Notes under the pieces: model-generated
Told to the model about the DNA's origin: nothing
Database searches by the model: none
The model's input: the letters and a program-made list of their open reading frames with translations, nothing else
Made by a program: the position numbers and the translations under genes
Part shown: positions 26,940 through 36,005 of the stretch, in pieces
How the letters are laid out: each line of letters begins with the position of its first letter
Position numbering within the stretch: position 1 is the first letter of the stretch
Assembly (NCBI RefSeq): GCF_016908555.1
Contig: NZ_JAFBEE010000016.1
Span: 1-64,000 of the forward strand
Length of the DNA stretch: 64,000 bases
Origin: Alkaliphilus hydrothermalis
Lineage (GTDB): Bacteria; Bacillota; Clostridia; Peptostreptococcales; Natronincolaceae
Direction: 5' to 3'

Positions 26940-27057
26940 CAGAAGAATGGAGGAAAGAAAAAGATTTGGTGGATGCTGTGACGGATGATATAATGGCATG
27001 TAGAGAACTGGGGAATATTTCTGGAAAAGATATATACATAAGAAAAGAGATGATTAA

Positions 27058-28503
27058 ATGACAAAATCAAGCTTTAATGATTTTAAATTAAGTGAAGACA
27101 TATTAAAGGCAATTGATCTGTTGAATTTTAAAACACCAACAAAGGTACAGGAAGAAGTAATACCTGCTATATTAGAGGAAAAGGATATAATCGTGAAATC
27201 CCAAACTGGAAGTGGTAAGACTGGAGCCTTTGCGATCCCTATTTGTGAATTAGTGGAGTGGGAAGAAAACAAGCCTCAAGCATTGGTAATGGTACCTACT
27301 AGAGAATTGGCCATCCAAGTTAAAGAAGACGTATTCAATATCGGTAGATTTAAAAGAATTAAAGTAGCTGCAGTATACGGAAAATCACCCTTCCGTATAC
27401 AAGCAAAGGAGCTTAAGCAAAAAACTCATGTGGTCGTTGGGACTCCTGGGCGATTGATAGATCATATCCAAAGGGAGACACTTGACTTATCTCAAATAAA
27501 GTACTTAGTAATAGATGAAGCAGATGAAATGCTTAATATGGGATTCATTGAAGATATTGAGACAATTATTAATAGTCTCCCAAAGAATCGTGTAACCATG
27601 CTATTATCAGCCACCATGCCAAAGGATATAGAGTCCTTATGCAATCAGTATCTGAAGGAGCCAAGATACGTAGAAATAGAAGATGAAAATCCAGTAGTTG
27701 ATCGAATCCATCAAGAGCGATATGAAGTAGAAGCAGATGAAAAACCAAAACTACTACGGGATATAACCATAGTAGAAAACCCTGATAGTTGTATTATATT
27801 TTGTAATACAAAGCAACAGGTGGATGATGTATACGATGAACTGATTAATCGCCAATACACTTGTGAAAAAATTCATGGTGGAATGGAACAAGAGGATCGG
27901 CTAAGGGTGATGAAGGATTTCAAACAAGGATATTACCGTTATTTGGTGGCGACTGATGTGGCCGCTAGAGGGATAGATATTGACAGTATCTCTTTGGTAA
28001 TAAACTATGATATACCACAGGATAGTGAAAGCTATGTCCATAGAATCGGCAGAACAGGTCGAATCAGTAAGGAAGGTAGAGCAATTACTTTTATGACGAA
28101 ATATGAAAAGAAGTATTTAAGGGAAATACAACGGTATATCGGAAAAGAAATTCCTTTAAAAGAAAGACCAGATATAGATACCATCAAGGAATCAAAAGAA
28201 GAATTTAAGGAAAAAATAGCCACTAGACCAGAGATCAAAGAAGCAAAAGGGGCTCATCTAAATAAAGAAATTATGAAGCTCCATATTAATGCAGGGAAGA
28301 AGACAAAGATGAGACCAGTAGACATCGTGGGTACCCTTTGTAATATTGAAGGGATCACAAAGGATGATATCGGTATTATCAATGTACTGGATGTATCAAC
28401 TTTTGTTGAAATATTAAACGACAAAGGTGAATTAGCATTGAGGGAACTGCAAAATATGAATATAAAAGGCAGACCGAGGAAGGTAAGTAAAGCAGAAGCG
28501 TAA
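27058..28503 (+). CDS. dbpA: DEAD-box RNA helicase, DbpA-like
   Basis: 481 residues with the full helicase motif set: Q motif near FKTPTKVQEE, SQTGSGKTG (motif I), PTRELAIQ (Ia), TPGRLID (Ib), DEAD (II), SAT (III), IIFCNTK (IV), ATDVAARGID (V) and HRIGRTGR (VI). The C-terminal domain after residue 400, with LHINAGKKTKMRPVDIVG, is the DbpA RNA-binding domain, which targets hairpin 92 of 23S rRNA during large-subunit assembly. The Shine-Dalgarno is weak (AAGAAAAGAGATG). A hairpin terminator follows 22 bp after the stop. Confidence 0.88.
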   Translation: MTKSSFNDFKLSEDILKAIDLLNFKTPTKVQEEVIPAILEEKDIIVKSQTGSGKTGAFAIPICELVEWEENKPQALVMVPTRELAIQVKEDVFNIGRFKRIKVAAVYGKSPFRIQAKELKQKTHVVVGTPGRLIDHIQRETLDLSQIKYLVIDEADEMLNMGFIEDIETIINSLPKNRVTMLLSATMPKDIESLCNQYLKEPRYVEIEDENPVVDRIHQERYEVEADEKPKLLRDITIVENPDSCIIFCNTKQQVDDVYDELINRQYTCEKIHGGMEQEDRLRVMKDFKQGYYRYLVATDVAARGIDIDSISLVINYDIPQDSESYVHRIGRTGRISKEGRAITFMTKYEKKYLREIQRYIGKEIPLKERPDIDTIKESKEEFKEKIATRPEIKEAKGAHLNKEIMKLHINAGKKTKMRPVDIVGTLCNIEGITKDDIGIINVLDVSTFVEILNDKGELALRELQNMNIKGRPRKVSKAEA

Positions 28504-28525
28504 TAAAAATAACTTATCTCAATGT

Positions 28526-28585
28526 AAAAGCCAGCACCCAGTCGTATTTTTGAATACGATTTCGAGGTGGCTGGCTTTTCTTATT
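28526..28585 (+). terminator. Terminator of the helicase gene (dispersed hairpin type)
   Basis: AAAAGCCAGC (28,526-28,535) pairs with GCTGGCTTTT (28,570-28,579), with an inner CGTATT/AATACG hairpin and a T-rich tail. The CAGCACCC...CGTATT...ATACG core recurs in three other intergenic hairpins of this window. Confidence 0.85.
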
Positions 28586-28650
28586 TTCAACCTAATGTAT
28601 TGTTTTGATGGGCAATGTAGAGAGGTATTGACTGTTTAAGTATTGGTTTA

Positions 28651-29607
28651 CTAATCAATATCAAGCCACCCTTTTCGTTTGAACCAATAGAGCATGACTA
28701 CAGCGATTAAACCCATAAACCCTATAGAAACGAAATAACTATATTTCCATTCTAACTCAGGCATATGCTTAAAATTCATTCCATAGATCCCTGCAATAAA
28801 GGTAAGGGGAATGAAAATAGAAGTAATCACAGTAAGGACCATCATTATCGAATTCATTCGATTGGCATTGAGGGCCAGATAGCTATCCCTTAAATCCGCC
28901 GTAATATCTAGATTTGAATCCAACATATCAGATAATTTCAGAAGGTGGTCATGGATGTCACTAAAATAAATATTTTGGACTTTAAAGTCTGTCAAATGGC
29001 TAGAGTTTAGAATCCGATAGAGTAAATCCTTCATGGAGTTGATGGTACGTCGCAGTCTCATTAAATCTCCGCGGATTTCAAAAACCCTTTGCATTAGATT
29101 ATTAGAGGAGTATTTACCCCCAGTTTCTTCTAGTTCATCCACCAGATCCTCCATATGATAAATAACAGGAAAATAATTATCAACGATCTTGTCCATAATT
29201 AAATAAGCGATCTGTACTGGACCTCTACTATGAAATTCAGCAGTCTTGATAAAGCTTTCCCATACATTATCTATTTCAGGCAATTTGCCGTTGTGGAAGG
29301 ATACAGCATAGTTTGAAGAAATAAATAAATCTACCTCCACCAGCTCCAGTGTAATGGTATTCATGGCTAAGGTTACGAAGAAATTGTAGGAATCATAATA
29401 TTCTAGCTTTGGACGTTGGAGAAAGTGAAGACAGTCCTCGATGGCTAAAGGATGAAAATGAAAGTGCTTCTCTAGTATACTGACCTCCTCCTGTGAAGGA
29501 GATTGAAAGTCCATCCAATACCAAAGTATATTATTATCTTTTAATTTTGGTAGAGGTAAGTTCATTAATAATTGGTAATCTTTTGTTATTGCAACAGTAC
29601 GAATCAA
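28651..29607 (-). CDS. corA: CorA-family magnesium/cobalt channel
   Basis: I start at TTG 29,607 because GGAGGG lies 7 nt upstream; the first in-frame TTG at 29,628 overlaps that site. The 318-residue product has the CorA layout: a long cytosolic alpha/beta N-terminal domain, a long stalk helix, and two C-terminal membrane helices joined by the selectivity motif YGMNFKHMPE. The basic C-terminus (FKRKGWLDID) faces the cytosol. Functional form is a pentamer taking up Mg2+. It is monocistronic and convergent with the helicase gene. Confidence 0.92.
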   Translation of the reverse strand: MIRTVAITKDYQLLMNLPLPKLKDNNILWYWMDFQSPSQEEVSILEKHFHFHPLAIEDCLHFLQRPKLEYYDSYNFFVTLAMNTITLELVEVDLFISSNYAVSFHNGKLPEIDNVWESFIKTAEFHSRGPVQIAYLIMDKIVDNYFPVIYHMEDLVDELEETGGKYSSNNLMQRVFEIRGDLMRLRRTINSMKDLLYRILNSSHLTDFKVQNIYFSDIHDHLLKLSDMLDSNLDITADLRDSYLALNANRMNSIMMVLTVITSIFIPLTFIAGIYGMNFKHMPELEWKYSYFVSIGFMGLIAVVMLYWFKRKGWLDID

Positions 29608-29780
29608 TATATTTCCCTCCAAGGACAAGCAAGTTTTATTACTTTACTATGGGTTTTAATAATATTAGTTATATTGTAAGTTTGCCCTAAAGACATAAGT
29701 GTATTTAGTATAGACATAAAAAGTGAAGAAAATTGGTGAAACTAGCATGATACATACTAAAATAACACAAAAAACAAATA

Positions 29781-30056
29781 ATGGAACTAGCCATTTTTAG
29801 AAGAAATCAACTAGGGTTTATATTCCAAGATTTTAATCTATTGGACACATTATCGGTTAAAGAAAACATCATACTGCCATTAGTATTAGAAGGAAGAAAA
29901 AATAATGAAATAGAGGATAGATTAAAGGAAATTGCTCAAATCCTAAACATAGAAGAAATATTGGAAAAAAGAACCTATGAGATTTCTGGGGGACAACAGC
30001 AGAGGACAGCCTGCGGTAGGGCATTAATCAATCAGCCTGTAATGGGGTCAGTCTAG
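29781..30056 (+). pseudogene. ABC ATPase fragment (BceA/LolD-like)
   Basis: About 91 codons covering only the middle of an ATPase: RNQLGFIFQDFNLLDTLSV (Q-loop region) through YEISGGQQQRTACGRALI (signature). Walker A is missing upstream, and the frame ends at VMGSV before Walker B. There is no Shine-Dalgarno. The sequence type is that of ATPases partnered with FtsX-like permeases such as the relic at 1,556-3,342, so both may be remains of one kind of peptide-antibiotic transporter. Confidence 0.8.
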
Positions 30057-30075
30057 TAGCAAAGGCATGGGATAA

Positions 30076-30118
30076 CTAGAAAAAAGGAGGATTGAAGTTG
30101 TCCAATCCCCCTTTCTAG
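30076..30118. terminator. Bidirectional terminator
   Basis: CTAGAAA...AGGAGGATTG pairs with CAATCCCCCTTTCTAG, a long stem between the ABC fragment and the convergent MerR gene. A GCAAAGGCAT copy (from 30,059) and its inverted copy inside the MerR 3' end (30,136-30,145) flank it. Confidence 0.65.
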
Positions 30119-30133
30119 GTGTTGAAAGATAAT

Positions 30134-30904
30134 CTATGCCTTTGCAATACAATAATGCTGAATAGCGTCATTGTAGTAGTGGGCAAGACCAGCAGCAAAC
30201 TTTTCATAATATGCAGTGAATCTTTCATCAGCCACATACATATTGCCAAGATTACTAAAAAGCTCTAAAGAACAGGGATAGAAGTAATCGTTAATCAGCT
30301 TATGGGCTGTCTCTACTACTATTTGTACCCCTTCATCATCATGAGGAATCTGAGCATCAAACAATTGACACAATTCCTTTAGATTATCCATTTGCAGCTG
30401 ATTAATCTTTTCCCAATCCTCCTTTGAATATTTAGAAGTCCGTTCCTTAGAGATCTGGTACTGGGGACTCTCTCCCCATCTTTCTTTTACTTCCCTCTCG
30501 TATTTCTTTTGATCCTCCACCATTTGGTCATAATCAAATCCCTTAAATAAATCTTCATTTTTCATATTACTACCTCCTTCTAGGCTTAATAAAGTATCCT
30601 TTGCCAACTGAGACAATTTTAAATAACGCTCAGCCTTTTTTTCAAGGAATTCCACCTGCATTTGTAGGGCTTCCTTGCGTTGGAAGGAGGGGTTATTTAG
30701 AATTTCTTGGATTTTAGCTAGGGGAAAATCCAGCTCCCTAAAGAAAAGGATTTGTTGGAGCTGTTCCAAATCCTCCTCTGAATATAGTCGATAACCTGCC
30801 TCTGTTCTGGTTGAGGGCTTTAGTAGACCAATCTTGTCATAATATCTTAGGGTACGCAGCGTAACCCCCGCTAATTTTGCAATTTTATTTATGGTATATT
30901 CCAT
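30134..30904 (-). CDS. MerR-family regulator with TipAS-like ligand domain
   Basis: 256 residues from ATG 30,904 (GGGAGG upstream). The N-terminal winged helix is INKIAKLAGVTLRTLRYYDKIGLLKP-type (residues about 4-75), followed by a dimerising coiled coil to about 115. The C-terminal 140 residues, ending near HYYNDAIQHYCIAKA, match the TipAS antibiotic-binding domain seen in TipAL, Mta and SkgA. Such proteins sense bulky peptide antibiotics or other hydrophobic compounds and activate efflux genes. Its own promoter has MerR-type 19-bp spacing. It is divergent from the two-component/ABC cluster. Confidence 0.9.
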   Translation of the reverse strand: MEYTINKIAKLAGVTLRTLRYYDKIGLLKPSTRTEAGYRLYSEEDLEQLQQILFFRELDFPLAKIQEILNNPSFQRKEALQMQVEFLEKKAERYLKLSQLAKDTLLSLEGGSNMKNEDLFKGFDYDQMVEDQKKYEREVKERWGESPQYQISKERTSKYSKEDWEKINQLQMDNLKELCQLFDAQIPHDDEGVQIVVETAHKLINDYFYPCSLELFSNLGNMYVADERFTAYYEKFAAGLAHYYNDAIQHYCIAKA

Positions 30905-30927
30905 GTTTCCCACCTCCCTATAAACTT

Positions 30928-30958
30928 ATCATAATCCATGACGTAACGTAAGGGTCAA
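30928..30958 (-). promoter_or_regulatory. MerR-type promoter with 19-bp spacer
   Basis: On the minus strand TTGACC (30,958-30,953) and TATGAT (30,933-30,928) are separated by exactly 19 bp. The spacer and its borders contain the partial dyad TGAC...GTCA around CTTACGTTAC. The long spacer is the hallmark of MerR-activated promoters, implying autoregulation of the adjacent gene. Confidence 0.7.
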
Positions 30959-31080
30959 GGGGTAAAATAAAAAAATTAAAGCGTTTTTAAAATATGTTAA
31001 GAGAGAAATAACATGGAACAATATGCTATAATTACCAAATAGACATGCATTTTATGAGTATAAACAAGGTGGTGAAGATA

Positions 31081-32211
31081 TTGAAAAATAAGGCTGTAAC
31101 TTTTTTGCGATTAATCGTATTCCTTTTTACGCTACCTATGGTCATTGGGCTTGAGGAAGGAATTATGCCATCGGTTATTACTTTATTGTTATTACTTGCT
31201 TTGAATACCCAGCTTAGACGTGTCTTCTTAAAAGAAAGAGCTATTGGAATTTCTTTAATCATAGATTTGATTTTGATTTTTGTAATCCATCAGAGCTTTG
31301 GAGTAAGCTTATTTTTACCCATGTTTATTACTGCTTTTGACGGAGTTAATAATAGCGAAGGACATGAGTATGGTTTCTCCATTTTAATCGGAGGGATGTT
31401 GTATTACCTAACCAGGGAGATGGATGATCAACAAATAATCTTAAGTTTTTTTGCTCTTCTACTGGCACTGGTTTTTGCCTTCTTCTATAAGGGTATGTCA
31501 AAGAAGATATCTGAACTGGAGGAAGTTTATGACGATGTTCGGAGATACAGCTATGAACTAGAGGTAGCAAAAAATCAAATATCCAGCTATTCTCAGCAGG
31601 TGGAGCATCTGACTGCCATCAAGGAAAGACAACGGATCTCGGAGGAAATCCATGATACTATTGGACATAGATTAACAGCCCTTTTGATGCAGATGGAGGC
31701 AGGGGTTAGGCTGTTGGACAATGACATAAATACAGGGAAAACTTTCTTAAAGGCATCAGTAGATAACCTGAGGGAAAGCATTGAAGTATTACGACAGACT
31801 GTTAGAAGTACCATGCCAAAGGAATACAAAAATCTAATCAATTCCTTTGAGGATATGATTAGAAAGTTTAAGAGGGAAACAGGCACAAATGTGGAATTGC
31901 GGGTTGTTGGAATCATTCAAAAACTTTATCCAGGGGTGGAGATGGTGCTGTATAGAAATGCTCAAGAGGCAATTACCAATGCAGTACGCCATGGAAAAGC
32001 AAAAAATATCTTTATTAGCATAACCTACGATAAAGATTGGGTGAAGCTGGTGGTGAAGGATGATGGTAAGGGGTGTGAAAGCATAAAAAAAGGAATAGGA
32101 ATCAGTTCAATGGAGGAAAGATTAAAGTTTGTAGGAGGAAGTCTGGAAATCCTACAAACCGACGGATTTGTTATCAAAACTGTTATTCCCTTGGAATCAT
32201 ATAATCTGTAA
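31081..32211 (+). CDS. Sensor histidine kinase (NarL/DesK-type, HisKA_3)
   Basis: I prefer TTG 31,081, which has GGTGGTGA upstream; the in-frame ATG at 31,045 has a TATAAT only 13 nt before it (31,027-31,032), so it would be nearly leaderless. The N-terminal part has five or six membrane helices (to about residue 140), then a coiled coil, the phosphoacceptor box EEIHDTIGHRL and a GHKL ATPase domain (NAVRHGKA, then DDGKGC and GIGISSMEERL). It should phosphorylate the response regulator encoded directly downstream. Gene order matches LnrJ of B. subtilis. Confidence 0.88.
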   Translation: MKNKAVTFLRLIVFLFTLPMVIGLEEGIMPSVITLLLLLALNTQLRRVFLKERAIGISLIIDLILIFVIHQSFGVSLFLPMFITAFDGVNNSEGHEYGFSILIGGMLYYLTREMDDQQIILSFFALLLALVFAFFYKGMSKKISELEEVYDDVRRYSYELEVAKNQISSYSQQVEHLTAIKERQRISEEIHDTIGHRLTALLMQMEAGVRLLDNDINTGKTFLKASVDNLRESIEVLRQTVRSTMPKEYKNLINSFEDMIRKFKRETGTNVELRVVGIIQKLYPGVEMVLYRNAQEAITNAVRHGKAKNIFISITYDKDWVKLVVKDDGKGCESIKKGIGISSMEERLKFVGGSLEILQTDGFVIKTVIPLESYNL

Positions 32212-32224
32212 ATGGGGTGGGAAA

Positions 32225-32860
32225 ATGATTAATATTTTAATAGTAGATGACGACCAAATTATTCGAGAGAGTATGAAAATCATTTTATCAATGGATCAGG
32301 AAATCAAAGTAGTAGGAACCTGCTGTCATGGGGATGAGGCCTATGACTTTTGTAGAGAAAATCCTGTAGATGTTATACTAATGGACATACGAATGCCCAT
32401 CTGTGATGGGGTCTTGGGTACAAAAAAGATTAAAGAAACCTTTAAGGATATAAAAATAATAATCCTCACCACCTTTGATGATGACCGATATATAGTTGCT
32501 GCCCTGCAAAATGGAGCTTCTGGCTATCTTTTAAAAAATATCTCCCCTGACAAAGTAATTGAAGCCATCAAGATTGTCCACGGAGGAAACATGCTAATTC
32601 ATCCAGAGGTAGCCCCAAAGGTAACAGGACTTTTAATCAAAACCCCAGAGGTGGACTATTCTAAATATTATATTAACGAGGGGGAAGTCCAAATTATTAA
32701 ACACATTGCTGAAGGATACAGCAATAAAGACATTGCAGAGAAGGTATTCCTCAGTGAGGGTACTGTAAAAAACAAGGTTACCGATATCTTATCAAAATTA
32801 AATCTAAGGGATCGTACCCAGATAGCAATCTTTCACCTAAAGGGTGGAAAGATGGATTAG
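32225..32860 (+). CDS. Response regulator, NarL/LuxR type
   Basis: 211 residues from ATG 32,225, which has GGGGTGGGAAA upstream and lies 13 nt after the kinase stop. The receiver domain has LIVDDDQ, the phosphoacceptor Asp in VDVILMDIRMP, and TTFDDD/LLKN positions. The C-terminal LuxR helix-turn-helix reads GYSNKDIAEKVFLSEGTVKNKV. It is the natural partner of the kinase upstream and probably activates the ABC exporter genes that follow (LnrK-like). Confidence 0.9.
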   Translation: MINILIVDDDQIIRESMKIILSMDQEIKVVGTCCHGDEAYDFCRENPVDVILMDIRMPICDGVLGTKKIKETFKDIKIIILTTFDDDRYIVAALQNGASGYLLKNISPDKVIEAIKIVHGGNMLIHPEVAPKVTGLLIKTPEVDYSKYYINEGEVQIIKHIAEGYSNKDIAEKVFLSEGTVKNKVTDILSKLNLRDRTQIAIFHLKGGKMD

Positions 32861-32997
32861 GATTTGGAGACAAAGTAGATGAGGGCTTTTTAACAGACAT
32901 AGTGACTTAAGTCATTAGACATGATGACCTTCGACAATAGAAAATACTGGGAATTCAGTATAAAATAGAACCATAGAAAGGGTCAGGGGGAATGGAT

Positions 32998-33930
32998 ATG
33001 TCAATCAAACTAACAAATGTAGTTAAACGATATGATAGCAAGCTGGCGGTGGATCAAGTTAGCTTAAATATTCAACAGGGGGAAATTTTTGGTCTACTTG
33101 GACCAAACGGTGCTGGAAAAAGTACCACCATTAAAATGATTATGGGACTATTAAAACCCAACAGTGGAGAAATTATTGTTCATGGATTGGATATCAAAAG
33201 CAAAAGCATGGAGGTCAAAAAGTTACTGGGAATGGTACCTCAAGACATTGCTATTTACGATAATATTTCAGCTAGAGAAAATGTAGGCTTCTTTGGTAGC
33301 CTTTACGGATTAAGGGGAAAAGAACTCAAGAAGGCCGTTGACGAAGCCCTTGAATATACTGGGCTTTTAGATAGACAAAAGGAAAAACCAAAGAAATTTT
33401 CTGGGGGAATGAAGCGAAGATTAAATATAGCCTGTGCCATTGTTCATAAGCCTGAGATTATCATCATGGATGAGCCAACAGTAGGAATCGATCCCCAATC
33501 AAGAAATCACATCTTAGAATCCGTAAGGGAGTTAAATAGAAGAGGGGCAACAGTAATCTACACCAGTCACTATATGGAGGAAGTAGAAAACCTTTGTCAT
33601 CGAGTAGGCATCATAGACCACGGAAAACTAATCGCTTTAGGCACCAAAGAAGAATTGAAAATGCAAATGAACCAAGAGCAATTGATACAGATTGAAGCCT
33701 CAGATATTAGATTTAACGTTGTAAATGAAATCAAAAAGCTACAGGGGGTTATCAATGTTTCTGTAAAAGAAAATATATTGGAGGTACTCACTAAAAACGC
33801 CCAACAGCTTTTACAGGATATACTGTTTGTAATGGGTAAAGGAAACACAACGATAAGAAATATATCCCTACAGGAGCCAGATTTAGAAAGTGTTTTCCTT
33901 TCACTAACTGGAAGGACTTTGAGGGATTAA
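32998..33930 (+). CDS. ABC-2 exporter ATP-binding subunit (LnrL-like)
   Basis: 310 residues. I choose ATG 32,998 because GGTCAGGGGG ends 7 nt before it, whereas the ATG at 32,992 is only 1 nt from it. Walker A is GPNGAGKSTTIK, Q-loop LGMVPQD, signature KFSGGMKRR, Walker B IIIMDEPTVGID. The C-terminal extension (about 90 residues) is typical of antibiotic-export ATPases such as LnrL, DrrA and BcrA. It is followed by two permeases, and preceded at 137 nt by the response regulator. Confidence 0.88.
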   Translation: MSIKLTNVVKRYDSKLAVDQVSLNIQQGEIFGLLGPNGAGKSTTIKMIMGLLKPNSGEIIVHGLDIKSKSMEVKKLLGMVPQDIAIYDNISARENVGFFGSLYGLRGKELKKAVDEALEYTGLLDRQKEKPKKFSGGMKRRLNIACAIVHKPEIIIMDEPTVGIDPQSRNHILESVRELNRRGATVIYTSHYMEEVENLCHRVGIIDHGKLIALGTKEELKMQMNQEQLIQIEASDIRFNVVNEIKKLQGVINVSVKENILEVLTKNAQQLLQDILFVMGKGNTTIRNISLQEPDLESVFLSLTGRTLRD

Positions 33931-33942
33931 GGGGGTGCTAGA

Positions 33943-34722
33943 ATGGTATTGTGGAGTATTGCAGTGAAAAATTTTAAAGACTTAGCAAAAAATTATCTGC
34001 TATTGTTCTTTTTAATTTTAATACCCTTGATGCAGATTTATTTAATTAGCGATATCAGTCAAAATGCTGCCCAAGGGGGGATAGATCTTCAAGAGGGTTT
34101 TGTAGAATTAATTACCCTCACCAGTGGGTCCAGTGATTTGTTACAAACCTTTACTGCAGGAATATTGGTACAATTTCTTTTAATCACCAGTATGATTGCT
34201 GGGGCAACAATCGTGGCGGAACGGGAGCAAAATACCATGATGAGAATTTATGCTGCTCCTGTTAGTAAAATTAAGATGTTGACGGGAATATTACTGGGAC
34301 ATTCGGCTACTGTATTGATGATTACTTCCATTATTATTGTATCTTCATTTAAACTATTTGATGTTTCTTGGGGAGACTCTTGGATTAATACAATGATTGT
34401 TACCCTAATGGGAGTCTTTGTTGGAACGGCAATGTCATTTCTAATCTCAGCAATATTCAATAATCCCAAGATTGCTGGTGGGATAATGTCCATTGTGGTT
34501 ATCGGAATGACCTTTATGAGCGGTGGGTTGATTCAGACAGATAAATTGGATACAGTATCAAAATTCACCATTAATAAATGGATTGCAGAATCCTATATCA
34601 CCTTAGCCCAAGGTGGTGGGCTGCAGGATATAATCATGAATCTAACCATCATTGCATTGATTGGAACAGTATTAATACTGACTGCAAGTTTTCTATACAG
34701 GAGAGAGGATCTATATGAATAG
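33943..34722 (+). CDS. ABC-2 permease subunit (LnrM-like)
   Basis: 259 residues, six membrane helices. The first helix is near residue 20, then an extracytoplasmic loop (GGIDLQEGFVELITLTSGSS), then five helices with the conserved ABC-2 block REQNTMMRIYAAPVSKIKML between helices 2 and 3 and SGGLIQTDKLDTVSKF before the last. AGGGGGTGCTAG gives the RBS. Its end overlaps the next permease start by 8 nt. It should form a heterodimeric channel with it. Confidence 0.85.
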   Translation: MVLWSIAVKNFKDLAKNYLLLFFLILIPLMQIYLISDISQNAAQGGIDLQEGFVELITLTSGSSDLLQTFTAGILVQFLLITSMIAGATIVAEREQNTMMRIYAAPVSKIKMLTGILLGHSATVLMITSIIIVSSFKLFDVSWGDSWINTMIVTLMGVFVGTAMSFLISAIFNNPKIAGGIMSIVVIGMTFMSGGLIQTDKLDTVSKFTINKWIAESYITLAQGGGLQDIIMNLTIIALIGTVLILTASFLYRREDLYE

Positions 34723-35752
34723 TATATTGATTGCTTTAAATGTCATGAGAAGACTATTGAGGGAGCTTACTTCCCTAGGATTTATTTTCATCTTTCCTGT
34801 GATTGCGGCGGTATTGGCAGTGCTAATGTTTGGTGGAGCAGAACCAATAAAGCTAGGACTTGGAAACATACCTCAAAATGACTATGGGCTAATAGACTAT
34901 ATAGAGGCAACTGGAAAATATGATGTCCTAGTGGTGGAGGAAGGAAATCTTCAAGAACTGATTGAAATCAAAAAAATCAAGTGCGGTGTTGTTTTTCCAC
35001 ATGAAATCGGGTTAGAAAATAAAATCAAACTCATTAGTCAAAAACAGGATGAGGATGTCATCAATCTCATGGGGGAACTGGAGGGCTATATGGCAGCAGC
35101 TATTGGCGGAAATCCCCCACAGGTGGAGGTCACTGCCGAAGAAGAAGGAAAACAACATCAGGCAAAAGTTGCAATAGGGATGATTTCAATGTTTATTATC
35201 ATGTTTATTGGAACGGGAATGCAATTGTTGATTGAGGATAAACGTCTAAAAACCTTCATGAGAAGTTTCTGTGCTCCTTTGAAGGAATACGAAATGGCAT
35301 TAGGGCATCTTATGGCCAATTTTGTATTAGGGGTTTTGCAAATTACTGTATTTTTAATAGTAGCAACAATCATCTTTAAATATGACTTTGGAACAAGTAT
35401 TTTAAATGTTTTCCTGCTGTTGGTGATTTTCTTAATGACAGCCATTGGTCTAGGGATTGGGGTTGTGGGATTTGTTAAAGATGGAGAGAAATATAACATG
35501 GTGGTAACAATTATTGCCGTCACATTAAGCTTTATTGGGGGAGCCTTCTTCCCAATAGAATTTATGAATGACTTTATACAGAAGTTATCAAATCTAACTC
35601 CTCAGAAATGGTTGATTGAGGCGTTTCTAAAACTATGGGAAAGGCAGAGTATATTAAACATTGGAAATGAAATATTTATACTACTGCTATTCGGTCTAGT
35701 ATTCTTTACCTTCGGAGTGAAGACCTTGAGACTAACCACCGAGGATTTATAG
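34715..35752 (+). CDS. ABC-2 permease subunit (LnrN-like)
   Basis: 345 residues: one N-terminal membrane helix, an extracytoplasmic domain of about 120 residues (containing DYIEATGKYDVLVVEEGNLQ), then five helices. The conserved KTFMRSFCAPLKEYEMALG loop and LSNLTPQKWLIEAF are YhgE/LnrN-like. GGAGAGAGG precedes the ATG. With the two genes upstream it completes an exporter; relatives expel polyketide or peptide antibiotics (linearmycin, bacitracin). Confidence 0.85.
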   Translation: MNSILIALNVMRRLLRELTSLGFIFIFPVIAAVLAVLMFGGAEPIKLGLGNIPQNDYGLIDYIEATGKYDVLVVEEGNLQELIEIKKIKCGVVFPHEIGLENKIKLISQKQDEDVINLMGELEGYMAAAIGGNPPQVEVTAEEEGKQHQAKVAIGMISMFIIMFIGTGMQLLIEDKRLKTFMRSFCAPLKEYEMALGHLMANFVLGVLQITVFLIVATIIFKYDFGTSILNVFLLLVIFLMTAIGLGIGVVGFVKDGEKYNMVVTIIAVTLSFIGGAFFPIEFMNDFIQKLSNLTPQKWLIEAFLKLWERQSILNIGNEIFILLLFGLVFFTFGVKTLRLTTEDL

Positions 35753-35794
35753 GGAGTAGGATAGTAGATTGATGAAATAACAATAAATCAATAG

Positions 35795-35852
35795 AAAACA
35801 ATAAAAATAAAAATAGAAATAGAAATACAAATAGAAATAGAATAAAGAAACA
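35795..35852. repeat. A-rich hexamer-like repeat (AAATAG units)
   Basis: Repeated AAAATAGAAATAG motifs run for nearly 60 nt in the gap before the terminator. Likely slippage sequence with no evident function. Confidence 0.5.
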
Positions 35853-35897
35853 AACCATCGTAGAAAAAGCAGAGGGCAAAGAGAGAAAATGAAGAAA

Positions 35898-35947
35898 AAA
35901 AGCGTAGAGAAATTGTAATGAACAATCATCTCTATGCTTTTAGTTTT
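35898..35947. terminator. Bidirectional terminator
   Basis: AAAAGCGTAGAGA (35,898-35,910) pairs with TCTCTATGCTTTT (35,929-35,941) with one wobble, and an inner ATTG/CAAT pair; T-rich on one side, A-rich on the other. It ends the exporter cluster and the convergent amino acid ABC operon. Confidence 0.8.
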
Positions 35948-36005
35948 TTAGTTTGGTATTTCAACGAATCCTTGACCGATACGTAATTTATGTTATGATT
36001 TCAAA

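Noticed and set aside
26946..26990. Small ORF MEERKRFGGCCDG before the DbpA gene with a UGA stop, as another selenoprotein.
   Set aside because: No family resemblance, no downstream continuation in frame, and no SECIS-like hairpin.
35795..35852. Tandem AAATAG repeat as a functional repeat or phase-variation tract.
   Set aside because: It lies in a convergent gap after both operons and outside promoters or coding sequence.
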